This document shows positions 1 through 6,420 of a stretch of DNA of 8,451 nucleotides, in pieces. Below the pieces are notes generated by a model. That model was not told the origin of the DNA. It worked only from the letters and a program-made list of their open reading frames with translations, and made no database searches. The translations under genes and the position numbers were made by a program. Position 1 is the stretch's first letter. Every line of letters starts with the position of its first letter. This DNA is from Gp6-AA40 sp035649395 (lineage in GTDB: Bacteria; Acidobacteriota; Vicinamibacteria; Vicinamibacterales; UBA2999), in contig DASRJR010000124.1 of assembly GCA_035649395.1 (NCBI GenBank), positions 1 through 8,451 of the forward strand, written 5' to 3'.

Positions 1-67
1 CGAGCACCGACGCAAACGTCGCGCGGTCGGCCAGCACGCCGCCGCCGATTTTGACGACGGTTTCAAT
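1..67 (-). CDS. 5' fragment of a second, divergent mfnE-like kinase copy (runs off the window)
   Basis: Read leftward on the minus strand, this arm of the palindrome encodes the amino-acid-kinase N-terminal strand and glycine loop, ETVVKIGGGVLADR, and continues out of the window. It matches the start of the gene on the right arm, except that it reads TVVK where the right copy reads TVAK. TVVK is the more typical form for the family. The limit given here is an ATT codon (67-65) at the position where the family normally begins. I see no ATG, GTG or TTG in frame upstream within the palindrome. It may be a true second gene, a remnant or an assembly artefact. Only about 22 codons are visible. Confidence 0.4.
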   Translation of the reverse strand, partial: METVVKIGGGVLADRATFASVL

Positions 68-96
68 CGCCTGCTGGTTGGTCGCTTTTCGAGACC

Positions 97-116
97 GGCG
101 GGTCTGAAGACCCGCC
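97..116. repeat. REP-like GC-rich hairpin, left unit
   Basis: Perfect 9-bp stem GGCGGGTCT/AGACCCGCC around a 2-base GA loop, followed by CCCTACG. It is flanked on the outside by GAGACC, and the same unit appears inverted at 147-166. Short stems of this GGCGGGTCT type look like dispersed intergenic REP elements; whether this one is repeated elsewhere in the genome cannot be seen from here. Confidence 0.7.
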
Positions 117-146
117 CCTACGACGTTCTCCGGAGATCGACGTAGA

Positions 147-166
147 GGCGGGTCTTCAGACCCGCC
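147..166. repeat. REP-like GC-rich hairpin, right unit (inverted copy)
   Basis: Perfect 9-bp stem GGCGGGTCT/AGACCCGCC around a 2-base TC loop. It is preceded by CGTAGA and followed by GGTCTC, mirroring the unit at 97-116. Between the two units a short perfect palindrome TCTCCGGAGA (127-136) sits exactly on the centre of symmetry, so the pair resembles a BIME-type arrangement of two opposed REPs. Confidence 0.7.
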
Positions 167-225
167 GGTCTCGAAAAGCGACGAACCAGCAGGCGATTGA
201 AACCGTCGCCAAAATCGGCGGCGGC

Positions 226-768
226 GTGCTGGCCGACCGCGCGACGTTTGCGTCGGTGCTCGCGGCGATCGGCGATATCGCTCGGAGCCGACGAGTGTTG
301 ATCGTGCCCGGCGGTGGCCCATTTGCCGACGCGGTGCGCGAGATGGATCGCCGCGAGCCTCTCTCCGACGACGCTGCGCATTGGATGGCCATTCTCGCGA
401 TGGATCAGTACGCGGAGCTGATTGCATCGCGGCTGGCAGGCAGCGCGCTCGTCTGGAGTCCTGACGAGATTCACGACGCGATCGATGCCGGAGCGATTCC
501 CGTCTTGGCGCCGTCGCGTTGGCTGCGCGCCGCCGATCCGCTGCCACACTCGTGGGAGGTCACGAGCGACAGCATCGCGGCATGGGTCGCTGGAGCAGTG
601 GGCGCGACGCAGCTCGTGCTCGTGAAGCCGCCTGGCGCTCGCGGCGATGCGGTGGTGGATCCATACTTCGAACGTGCGCTTGGCGCGAACGTGTCGCACG
701 TGATCGTGACCGCCGATAGGATCGAACTGCTAGCCCTCGAGGCCTGGGCCCTGGGGCCTGGATCTTAG
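226..768 (+). CDS. mfnE: MfnE-like [5-(aminomethyl)furan-3-yl]methyl phosphate kinase (amino acid kinase family), start codon unclear
   Basis: Members of this family phosphorylate the aminomethylfuran phosphate intermediate to the diphosphate during methanofuran-type cofactor synthesis; a cytoplasmic enzyme. Numbered from the GTG at 226, I see GGGPFAD (29-35), LSDDAAHWMAI (46-56), AMDQY (58-62), LPHSWEVTSDSIAAW (106-120) and a VLVKP strand (131-135). The HSWxVTSDSIAAW block is typical of this kinase group. The start is a problem. GTG 226 is the first canonical start, but family coding clearly begins earlier: KIGGG, with the nucleotide-binding lysine, is encoded at 211-225 in the same frame. 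That frame is open back to a stop at 52-54 and contains no ATG, GTG or TTG. Translation may begin at ATT 196, or the true start was lost at the palindrome. The stop overlaps the stop of the convergent methyltransferase gene by 4 bases. Confidence 0.75.
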   Translation: MLADRATFASVLAAIGDIARSRRVLIVPGGGPFADAVREMDRREPLSDDAAHWMAILAMDQYAELIASRLAGSALVWSPDEIHDAIDAGAIPVLAPSRWLRAADPLPHSWEVTSDSIAAWVAGAVGATQLVLVKPPGARGDAVVDPYFERALGANVSHVIVTADRIELLALEAWALGPGS

Positions 769-1214
769 AAGAGCCAGCGCGGCACTCGCTTTTTGTATCG
801 CTGCCATTCGACGCCGAACGAACGAGCCGCCCAGGGTTCTTCGGCCAACACGACTCTCGCGTGAAACGCCGCGACGACGACGAGCGCGTAGTACCAATGC
901 GCTCGCGTCTGAAATGCTCCGGCCCACCCGATCAGGATGAGCGTCACGGCGACATACATCGGGTTGCGCGAGACCCGGTACGGCCCTGAGACGACGAGGT
1001 GTCGCGGCGGATCCCACGGCGCCAGCGTGCCCTTGCCGGCGACAGAGAACTCGCGCACGCACCACAACAGCAGGGCGACACCTGCGGCAAATGGCGGCAC
1101 GCCGACGAGGTGCAGTACGCGCCCGCGGACCGGCCACGCGATCCACGCCGGCACCATGAAGGCGACGAGCCCAGGTAAGAGGAGGAATGACAGCAGCGCG
1201 CGAAGGAACAGCAC
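765..1214 (-). CDS. ICMT/PEMT-family integral membrane methyltransferase
   Basis: A 149-residue, strongly hydrophobic protein with about four membrane spans (roughly 4-24, 36-52, 86-103 and 106-124). It carries the family signature GPYRVSRNPMY (77-87), and near the C-terminus the acidic EEP (125-127) followed by W/RY/K/RVPRW, as in isoprenylcysteine carboxyl methyltransferase-like proteins. Such proteins use S-adenosylmethionine at the membrane; the substrate of bacterial members is mostly unknown and cannot be read here. GTG 1214 is chosen because it lies only 3 bases after the stop of mfnB and gives a normal N-terminal membrane segment. The tight spacing implies co-transcription with mfnB. 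Its end overlaps the end of mfnE (opposite strand) by 4 bases. Confidence 0.8.
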   Translation of the reverse strand: MLFLRALLSFLLLPGLVAFMVPAWIAWPVRGRVLHLVGVPPFAAGVALLLWCVREFSVAGKGTLAPWDPPRHLVVSGPYRVSRNPMYVAVTLILIGWAGAFQTRAHWYYALVVVAAFHARVVLAEEPWAARSFGVEWQRYKKRVPRWLF

Positions 1215-1217
1215 GTG

Positions 1218-1931
1218 CTATACGAGCGTTAACGTGGCCGCTGCACGCAGCAGCCGGACCTTCTCGGCGACGACCCGGCTTGTTCGCCCCGTCTCGCATG
1301 CGGCACCGCGGACGCCGACGATGTCCGCGCCACAGTCGCGCGCCCATTTCAGATCGTCGACGCTGAGTCGGCCCGCGACCGCTGCCGTGAGCCCCGCCTC
1401 GTGCGCGTGCCTCACCCATGAGGTGAGCGCGCTGGTCGTCATTAACGCCGGCAGGCCCGGTCCGTCTTTGTCCGCGGTGTCGATCAGGACTCCTGTCGCC
1501 CCCGCACTCGATGCGGCGGCGATGATGTCCAACGGAGTGATGGCGGCGCGATCGGCGTACGCGACGGCGACGACACCGACCGAGCCGAACAAGCCCGATG
1601 CGTATCCGGATGTGCCGCGGACGGCGGCCCCGATCAACGAACGGACGCGCGCACGGGATTCGACGCCGGCAAACCCGAGCTTGACGAACGCAGCGCTCGC
1701 ATCTGCAAACTGGCGTGCCGCCGCCTCGATCGTCGCCTCGTCAGCGGCATCACCTAACGCGGCGCTCACCGGCCGAATCCCGCCGACCACGGTCTGGATT
1801 GTGCGGAAGACGTCGATTGCCACGGGCGCCAGCGCGCCAGCGGTCGGGTCTTTCGCATCGATGATGATCGCGCCGCCGATCAGGGCCGCGTCGGCCTCCT
1901 CGGCATTGGCCACACTGACGAGAAGTTGCAT
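1218..1931 (-). CDS. mfnB: (5-formylfuran-3-yl)methyl phosphate synthase (MfnB, 4-HFC-P synthase)
   Basis: This TIM-barrel enzyme condenses two glyceraldehyde 3-phosphate molecules to the furan aldehyde phosphate that starts aminomethylfuran synthesis for methanofuran/methylofuran. The 237-residue length is normal. The N-terminus MQLLVSV, an AEEA segment and GGAIIIDAKDP give Asp25 and the expected Schiff-base Lys27. Further on are Lys84 in FVKLGF, and Asp151 and Lys155 in DTADKDG. From memory, the characterised Methanocaldococcus enzyme has catalytic residues at essentially the same numbers (Lys27, Lys85, Asp151, Lys155), so this copy looks active. ATG 1931 is clear. It follows the kinase gene by 26 bases on the same strand and precedes the methyltransferase gene by 3 bases. 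Together with the neighbouring mfnE-like gene it marks a methanofuran-type cofactor locus. Confidence 0.92.
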   Translation of the reverse strand: MQLLVSVANAEEADAALIGGAIIIDAKDPTAGALAPVAIDVFRTIQTVVGGIRPVSAALGDAADEATIEAAARQFADASAAFVKLGFAGVESRARVRSLIGAAVRGTSGYASGLFGSVGVVAVAYADRAAITPLDIIAAASSAGATGVLIDTADKDGPGLPALMTTSALTSWVRHAHEAGLTAAVAGRLSVDDLKWARDCGADIVGVRGAACETGRTSRVVAEKVRLLRAAATLTLV

Positions 1932-1957
1932 CGTCTTGGCGTCGGCTCGAGGTCTTC

Positions 1958-4630
1958 TTACTTGCGCAGCGCCGTTGGCCAGTTCACGACCACGCTCACC
2001 TCTCGCTGCGCGCTCGAGGGCACGGGCATCGGCACGAGCAGGCGCTGGTGATCGCGCGTCACGTCGATGAGCTGCCCGGGATTGGGGGCCAACGCGAGGA
2101 TCTCGAATGGGACTTGAAACAGCTTGTGGGGCGCGCTGGCCTGAAACGCGCCTCCGGGCGCGACATCGACCGCCAGGATTGAGCCGTCACTGCCGACGAA
2201 CATCAGCTCCTTGCTGTCGCTGCGCCACCGGGCCACACCCATCGTGCCCCGCTCCGACACTTGCCATTTCCCAACGGCGGCTCCTCCGGCTGGATTGAAC
2301 GACTGTACGAACATCTCCTGCTGACCGGTCTCAGTCGACAGGTAGGCGATCCAGCGATTGTCGGGCGAGACGTAGCCAACGTATTCGTTCGCGGGCGAGT
2401 TCACGACCGCGACCGGCGTTCGGTTACCAGCAGCATCGGGTTGCTCTGGCAACGCCCAGAGGTCACCCATCGACGAGTAAATCAGGTACCCGTTGCGCGA
2501 CCAGTCCGTGAGGTTCGAGACGGGCTTGGACGATCTCAACCGCTCTTCGATGCCTGACCCATCGGCCGCCTTGCGAAACAGCTCAAACTCTTTGTCGCGG
2601 TTGGACTGCCACGCGACCCACTTGCCGTCGGGCGACCAGACCGGGTTCGTGTCGGTCGCGGGATCGAATGTGAGCCGCGTGCTCCCGCCCTTGATCAAGT
2701 CGACGATCCAGACGTCGTTGTTCGGGGGCCGCACCCGGAGATCGACGTTCAAGACCACGGCGGCCTTCGTGCCGTCCGGTGACACCTTCACGATGCCGTA
2801 CGGCGCGTGGCCTCCAGGCGTGCCGACCGCCTGTCCCTCGCGATCGAACCAGGTCAATTGGCGAACGTCCTCGCTGATCGACCGGTAGATGAGCGTTCCC
2901 GTATTCGACGCCGAGAAAAAGCCGATCGCGCCGTTCGTGAAACTGGCGACCTGTTCCGCAATCGGTGCCGGTTCGCCGCGCAGCGTGAATGCCGTGGCGT
3001 CGAACTCCTGTGCGAGCACTGTGGTGTCGCGCTGGAACAGCAGTGTGAGTCGGCCGTCCGGTGACGCGGGCACGGCGACGACGGCAAAGTCCGTCTTCAA
3101 TATGGGAGTGGTACTTTGCGCGTCCGGTTTTGCATCGAGGTCGCCGAGGGCGATGAAACGGCTGCCGGGCGCTGGGCCGCGGAGGTACACGAAATGCCGT
3201 CCGTCGGGCAGGAATGTGGGAAAGATATGTCCCAACTCACCGTTCGTCAGCTGCGTGACCGGTGTGAGTCCGCCGCCGTCGGCCGAGACGCGCATGATCC
3301 CGTTGCTGGTGCCGATGATGATGACGTTGTCGCGATTCCAGGAGCCGCCGAGCACCCATTGCCCGCCGAATGACTTCGGGGCCTCGGCGATGGCCTGGGG
3401 CGTGCCTCCCTCGACCGGGATCTTTCTCAGCCTGCCTCCGCCCTCGAACGCGATGAATCGGCTGTCCGGCGACCAGAAGAACGGAAACGGCACTTGACTC
3501 GTTCGAGCGTCCTCGAGTGGAACGGCCGCTGCTGAATCGAAGGTGCGAATCCAGACGCGCGGCGCGCCGTCGGCGCCGTATGCGGAAAAGACGATCTTGC
3601 GCCCATCCGGTGAGATGGTGGAGGCCCCTATCGACGTGAATCGCGCGTTGTCGGGCAGGCCCATCTGGAATCGCGTGACCTCGGCTGTGGGGGGCACCTC
3701 GCGGAAATGGATCCACGCCAGCGTCGCCAGCGCCACGAGCAGCACGGCTGTCGCGCCCGCGAGCGCCCACACGGGTGCGCGTGAGACCGGAAGGGCGGCA
3801 GCCGATTCGTCCGGCGTCGGCTCGAGCAGCAGCATCGCGTCGGCGACATCGCGGAGGCGACGCTTCGGATCCTTCTCCAGGCAGCGGCGGAGCAGCGGCC
3901 GGACCTTCGCGGGCACCTCGCTGAGATCCACGTCCTGACGCACGACGGCGGCGAGCACGTCGGTCACACTCTCGCCGGGGAAGAGCGGTTTCCCGGTCAG
4001 CATCTCGTAGACCACCACGCCGAACGCCCAGACGTCCGCACGCTTGTCCACGTTGCGGCCGCGCGCCTGTTCTGGCGCCATGTACGCCGCGGTCCCGAGA
4101 ATCACGCCGGCGCCGGTTGAGGCGACGGTCAGCGTGGGTGTCTCGTCGACGGGCGTCACAGGAGCCCACGGGCCTTCCGCCTTGGCGAGACCAAAGTCGA
4201 GCAGCTTGATCGTGCCGCTCGGCGTAATCTTGATGTTCGACGGTTTGAGATCGCGATGGACGATGCCCTTCTCGTGCGCCGCCTCGATGCCGCTGGCGAT
4301 CTGCTTCGCGAACTCGAGCGCCTCGTCGAGCGGAATCGCCCCCTGCTTGATGCGGTCGGCGAGCGTCTGCCCTTCGACCAGCTCCATGATCAGCGCGCGG
4401 TCTTCGACGCCGTAGATTGCGGCGATGTTCGGGTGATTGAGCGACGCGAGCACCTGCGCCTCGCGCGTGAAGCGCGACATGCGGCTGGCGTCCCTGGCGA
4501 AGTCCTCCGGGATCATCTTGATCGCGACCTCGCGCCCCAGCTTGCTGTCGGTGGCGCGATACACCTCGCCCATGGCGCCTTCACCGATCTTCTCGGAGAT
4601 GCGATAGTGCGCGATCGTCGACGGGGTCAT
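1958..4630 (-). CDS. Transmembrane Ser/Thr protein kinase with PD40 (TolB-like) beta-propeller
   Basis: The protein has 890 residues. The kinase domain spans about 9-270 and looks complete: glycine loop GEGAMG (16-21), VAIK with Lys38, catalytic HRDLKPSN (125-132), DFG (145-147) and APE (185-187). The activation segment between DFG and APE is Thr-rich, as in Pkn-type kinases that autophosphorylate. One membrane span lies at about 287-307. The rest is a propeller with PD40-type motifs near 340 (SPDGRKIVF), 387, 475, 523, 617, 666 and 755, ending in a VVNWPTAL tail typical of acidobacterial kinases of this design. Expected topology is a cytoplasmic kinase and an extracytoplasmic propeller sensor; the ligand is unknown. 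ATG 4630 gives the canonical N-terminus (AHYRISEKIGEG). Only a weak GAGG lies just in front of it. It is followed by mfnB, but a functional link is not evident. Confidence 0.95.
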   Translation of the reverse strand: MTPSTIAHYRISEKIGEGAMGEVYRATDSKLGREVAIKMIPEDFARDASRMSRFTREAQVLASLNHPNIAAIYGVEDRALIMELVEGQTLADRIKQGAIPLDEALEFAKQIASGIEAAHEKGIVHRDLKPSNIKITPSGTIKLLDFGLAKAEGPWAPVTPVDETPTLTVASTGAGVILGTAAYMAPEQARGRNVDKRADVWAFGVVVYEMLTGKPLFPGESVTDVLAAVVRQDVDLSEVPAKVRPLLRRCLEKDPKRRLRDVADAMLLLEPTPDESAAALPVSRAPVWALAGATAVLLVALATLAWIHFREVPPTAEVTRFQMGLPDNARFTSIGASTISPDGRKIVFSAYGADGAPRVWIRTFDSAAAVPLEDARTSQVPFPFFWSPDSRFIAFEGGGRLRKIPVEGGTPQAIAEAPKSFGGQWVLGGSWNRDNVIIIGTSNGIMRVSADGGGLTPVTQLTNGELGHIFPTFLPDGRHFVYLRGPAPGSRFIALGDLDAKPDAQSTTPILKTDFAVVAVPASPDGRLTLLFQRDTTVLAQEFDATAFTLRGEPAPIAEQVASFTNGAIGFFSASNTGTLIYRSISEDVRQLTWFDREGQAVGTPGGHAPYGIVKVSPDGTKAAVVLNVDLRVRPPNNDVWIVDLIKGGSTRLTFDPATDTNPVWSPDGKWVAWQSNRDKEFELFRKAADGSGIEERLRSSKPVSNLTDWSRNGYLIYSSMGDLWALPEQPDAAGNRTPVAVVNSPANEYVGYVSPDNRWIAYLSTETGQQEMFVQSFNPAGGAAVGKWQVSERGTMGVARWRSDSKELMFVGSDGSILAVDVAPGGAFQASAPHKLFQVPFEILALAPNPGQLIDVTRDHQRLLVPMPVPSSAQREVSVVVNWPTALRK

Positions 4631-4654
4631 GCCTCGGGCTGCATGTTAGCACTG

Positions 4655-4708
4655 GGCAACGGAGGCGACGGAGGCAACGGTCTTAACAGGAGCAACGGAG
4701 CAACGAAG
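4655..4708. repeat. Degenerate 9-bp tandem repeat (GGCAACGGA type)
   Basis: About six consecutive units (GGCAACGGA, GGCGACGGA, GGCAACGGT, CTTAACAGG, AGCAACGGA, GCAACGAAG) fill most of the 87-base gap between the ABC permease stop and the kinase start. I see no clear rho-independent terminator or promoter in the gap. Confidence 0.75.
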
Positions 4709-4717
4709 GATGTTTGA

Positions 4718-5512
4718 TCAGAGATCGCGCCTCCGGAAGGCGACGTAGGCAACGGCGACGGCGGCGATGGTGATCGTACCGAGAACTGCGAGGTCGCGTG
4801 TGGTGCTTGCCGTGCCAGCGAGGATCTCGCCGCCGCGAAAGTAGTGAAATGGCGACACGACGGCGACACCTCTGAGCGGGCGCCAGAGCGTGGCGAGAAA
4901 ATCGAGCAGGTACAACGCGACCGCCGTGACTCCAACAGCCGTGATCGCCGAGCCCCGGCGCCGCGCCCACCCCGACGCGGCAAGCGAGACGGCACCAAAG
5001 CACCAGGCGATCAGCGTCAGATGCCCAACCATCGAGACGACGACGCGGGGTGCGGGCCAAGCCTCGCCATCAGGGCCGAACATCACGAGGGCGATCCACA
5101 GTGTCAGCGCCATCATGACCACCAGTGATGCGATCGAGGACGCCATGAACACGAGCGTGCGCGTGACCAGCCAGTGCCGCGGCACCGGGCGTGCGAGCAG
5201 CAGATCGACCAAACCCGACTCCACATCTCCAGCCGGCTCACTCGCGAGATAGACCGCGAGCTGCACGATCAGCATGACCAGCAGTGCGTCGAAGAACGTG
5301 ATCGTGGTCATGCTGCCAAACGTCAACAGCGCGACGCCGATCAAGGGCTGCATGAAGCCGGGCACCAATTGCGCGAGGCTGGCGATGTCGCGCTCGGCCG
5401 CGATCGCCGCCGCCGCGGCCACGAGTGTCAGCTGAAACGCCATCAGCAGCACCGCCACCGCGGCCAGGGGCCGCGCCGCGCGATTGAACGAGCGGAGCAC
5501 GAGCGCGATCAC
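4718..5512 (-). CDS. ABC-2 type transporter permease
   Basis: A 264-residue membrane protein with about six spans (roughly 15-39, 66-90, 117-145, 157-180, 188-210 and 239-259). Between spans 2 and 3 it has the family's cytoplasmic segment GDVESGLVDLLLARPVPR (95-112), the counterpart of the usual 'E..GTLE.LLA.PVSR' element in ABC-2 exporters. It pairs with the ATPase encoded immediately upstream. The GTG start at 5512 overlaps the ATPase stop as GTGA, which implies translational coupling. It is the last gene of the sigma/anti-sigma/ABC operon. The substrate cannot be deduced; related two-gene systems export antibiotics, peptides or lipids or assist envelope processes. Confidence 0.9.
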   Translation of the reverse strand: MIALVLRSFNRAARPLAAVAVLLMAFQLTLVAAAAAIAAERDIASLAQLVPGFMQPLIGVALLTFGSMTTITFFDALLVMLIVQLAVYLASEPAGDVESGLVDLLLARPVPRHWLVTRTLVFMASSIASLVVMMALTLWIALVMFGPDGEAWPAPRVVVSMVGHLTLIAWCFGAVSLAASGWARRRGSAITAVGVTAVALYLLDFLATLWRPLRGVAVVSPFHYFRGGEILAGTASTTRDLAVLGTITIAAVAVAYVAFRRRDL

Positions 5513-6417
5513 CGCGTGTGCCCGCCCAGCAGCCGCAGGATCGTGTCATCGAGGGTGAAGGTCTCCACGCGCATGTCGGCGATCGGCAACCCGGCAAGTG
5601 CGGCGACGAGCGCACCGAGCGGGCCTCGGACGTCGACGACCCACTGCTGCGCCTCGCGAGCGACCATCACGATCCCGTCGATCGCCGGCACATCGCTGCA
5701 GACGGGCCGGGAAAAATGGATGGTCACTCGGCGCGGCGCTTCCGATCGCATCTCCGCGAGCGTGCGGACGGCAACGAGGCGGCCGTGACGCACGAGGCCG
5801 ATCCGCTCGCACACACGATCGACTTCCGACAGGATGTGCGACGACATGAACACGGTCGTGCGGCCTGCGCGCGCGAGCTCGTCGACCGTCTCGCTGAACG
5901 CCTCGATCATCAGCGGATCGAGTCCGGAGGTCGGTTCGTCAAGAATCAGCACGGGTGGGTCGGTCATCAGCGCCTGGATCAGACCCAGCTTGCGCTTCAT
6001 CCCATGCGAGTAGTCGCGCATGCGGCGCTTGAGGTCGAGATCGCTGACGTCGAAGCGGCGGAAGAGATCGTCCATGCGCGCCCGTGCCGGCGCGCGCGGA
6101 CCGATCGACGCGAGAAACGACAGATACGTCGCGCCGGTCAGCTCGGGGTAGATCGGCATCTCGCCGGGCAGGTATCCGATGCGCGCACGCGCCTCGAGGC
6201 CCTGGCGCTGGCAGTCGAAGCCGGCGACCGATGCGCGTCCGCTCGTCGGGCGCACCAGGTCGAGCAGCATCCGGATCGTCGTCGTCTTGCCCGCGCCGTT
6301 CGCGCCGAGAAAGCCGAACACCTCACCCTGCGCGACGTCGAGCGTCAGCGCTTCGACGCCGACGACCGCGCCGTAGTACTTGGTGAGCGCCTCGATCGAG
6401 ATGGCGGCGTGCGGCAC
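5509..6417 (-). CDS. ABC-2 type transporter ATP-binding protein
   Basis: A 302-residue cytoplasmic ATPase of the DrrA/CcmA/BcrA type. Visible motifs are Walker A GANGAGKT (38-45), a signature loop YSHGMKRK (136-143) in place of the classic LSGGQ, Walker B LILDEP (157-162) with catalytic Glu161, and the switch His in SSH (194). The Q-loop region reads GYLPGE (81-86) without a clear Gln, which is common in this subfamily. Residues after about 225 form the usual C-terminal extension of these exporters. GTG 6417 starts 3 bases after the anti-sigma stop. An AGGGGG sits 12-17 bases upstream as a possible ribosome binding site. The end overlaps the permease start by 4 bases. Confidence 0.95.
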   Translation of the reverse strand: MPHAAISIEALTKYYGAVVGVEALTLDVAQGEVFGFLGANGAGKTTTIRMLLDLVRPTSGRASVAGFDCQRQGLEARARIGYLPGEMPIYPELTGATYLSFLASIGPRAPARARMDDLFRRFDVSDLDLKRRMRDYSHGMKRKLGLIQALMTDPPVLILDEPTSGLDPLMIEAFSETVDELARAGRTTVFMSSHILSEVDRVCERIGLVRHGRLVAVRTLAEMRSEAPRRVTIHFSRPVCSDVPAIDGIVMVAREAQQWVVDVRGPLGALVAALAGLPIADMRVETFTLDDTILRLLGGHTR

Positions 6418-6420
6418 GCC

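Larger units (their letters stand above)
1..262. repeat. 262-bp near-perfect inverted repeat (giant palindrome)
   Basis: Position i pairs with position 263-i from 1/262 to the centre at 131.5. I found mismatches only at 54/209, 80/183, 117/146, 123/140 and 126/137, so 126 of 131 pairs match. The outer parts of both arms are coding sequence for the start of an mfnE-like kinase. The inner parts hold two REP-like hairpins in opposite orientation. The arm still matches at base 1, so the palindrome may extend beyond the window. It could be a real inverted duplication with head-to-head gene copies, or a foldback (template/complement) chimera at a contig edge; the sequence alone does not decide. Confidence 0.95.

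Noticed and set aside
118..699. A 193-codon minus-strand open frame opposite mfnE
   Set aside because: It is antisense to a recognisable kinase gene, has Arg/His-rich composition and ends inside the palindrome.
937..2070. A 377-codon plus-strand open frame
   Set aside because: It is antisense to the ICMT-like gene, mfnB and the kinase tail. Its composition is dominated by Ala, Ser, Arg and Thr and it has no domain.
3237..4169. A 310-codon minus-strand open frame within the kinase gene
   Set aside because: It is an out-of-frame reading of the kinase gene, very Arg-rich, with no motifs.
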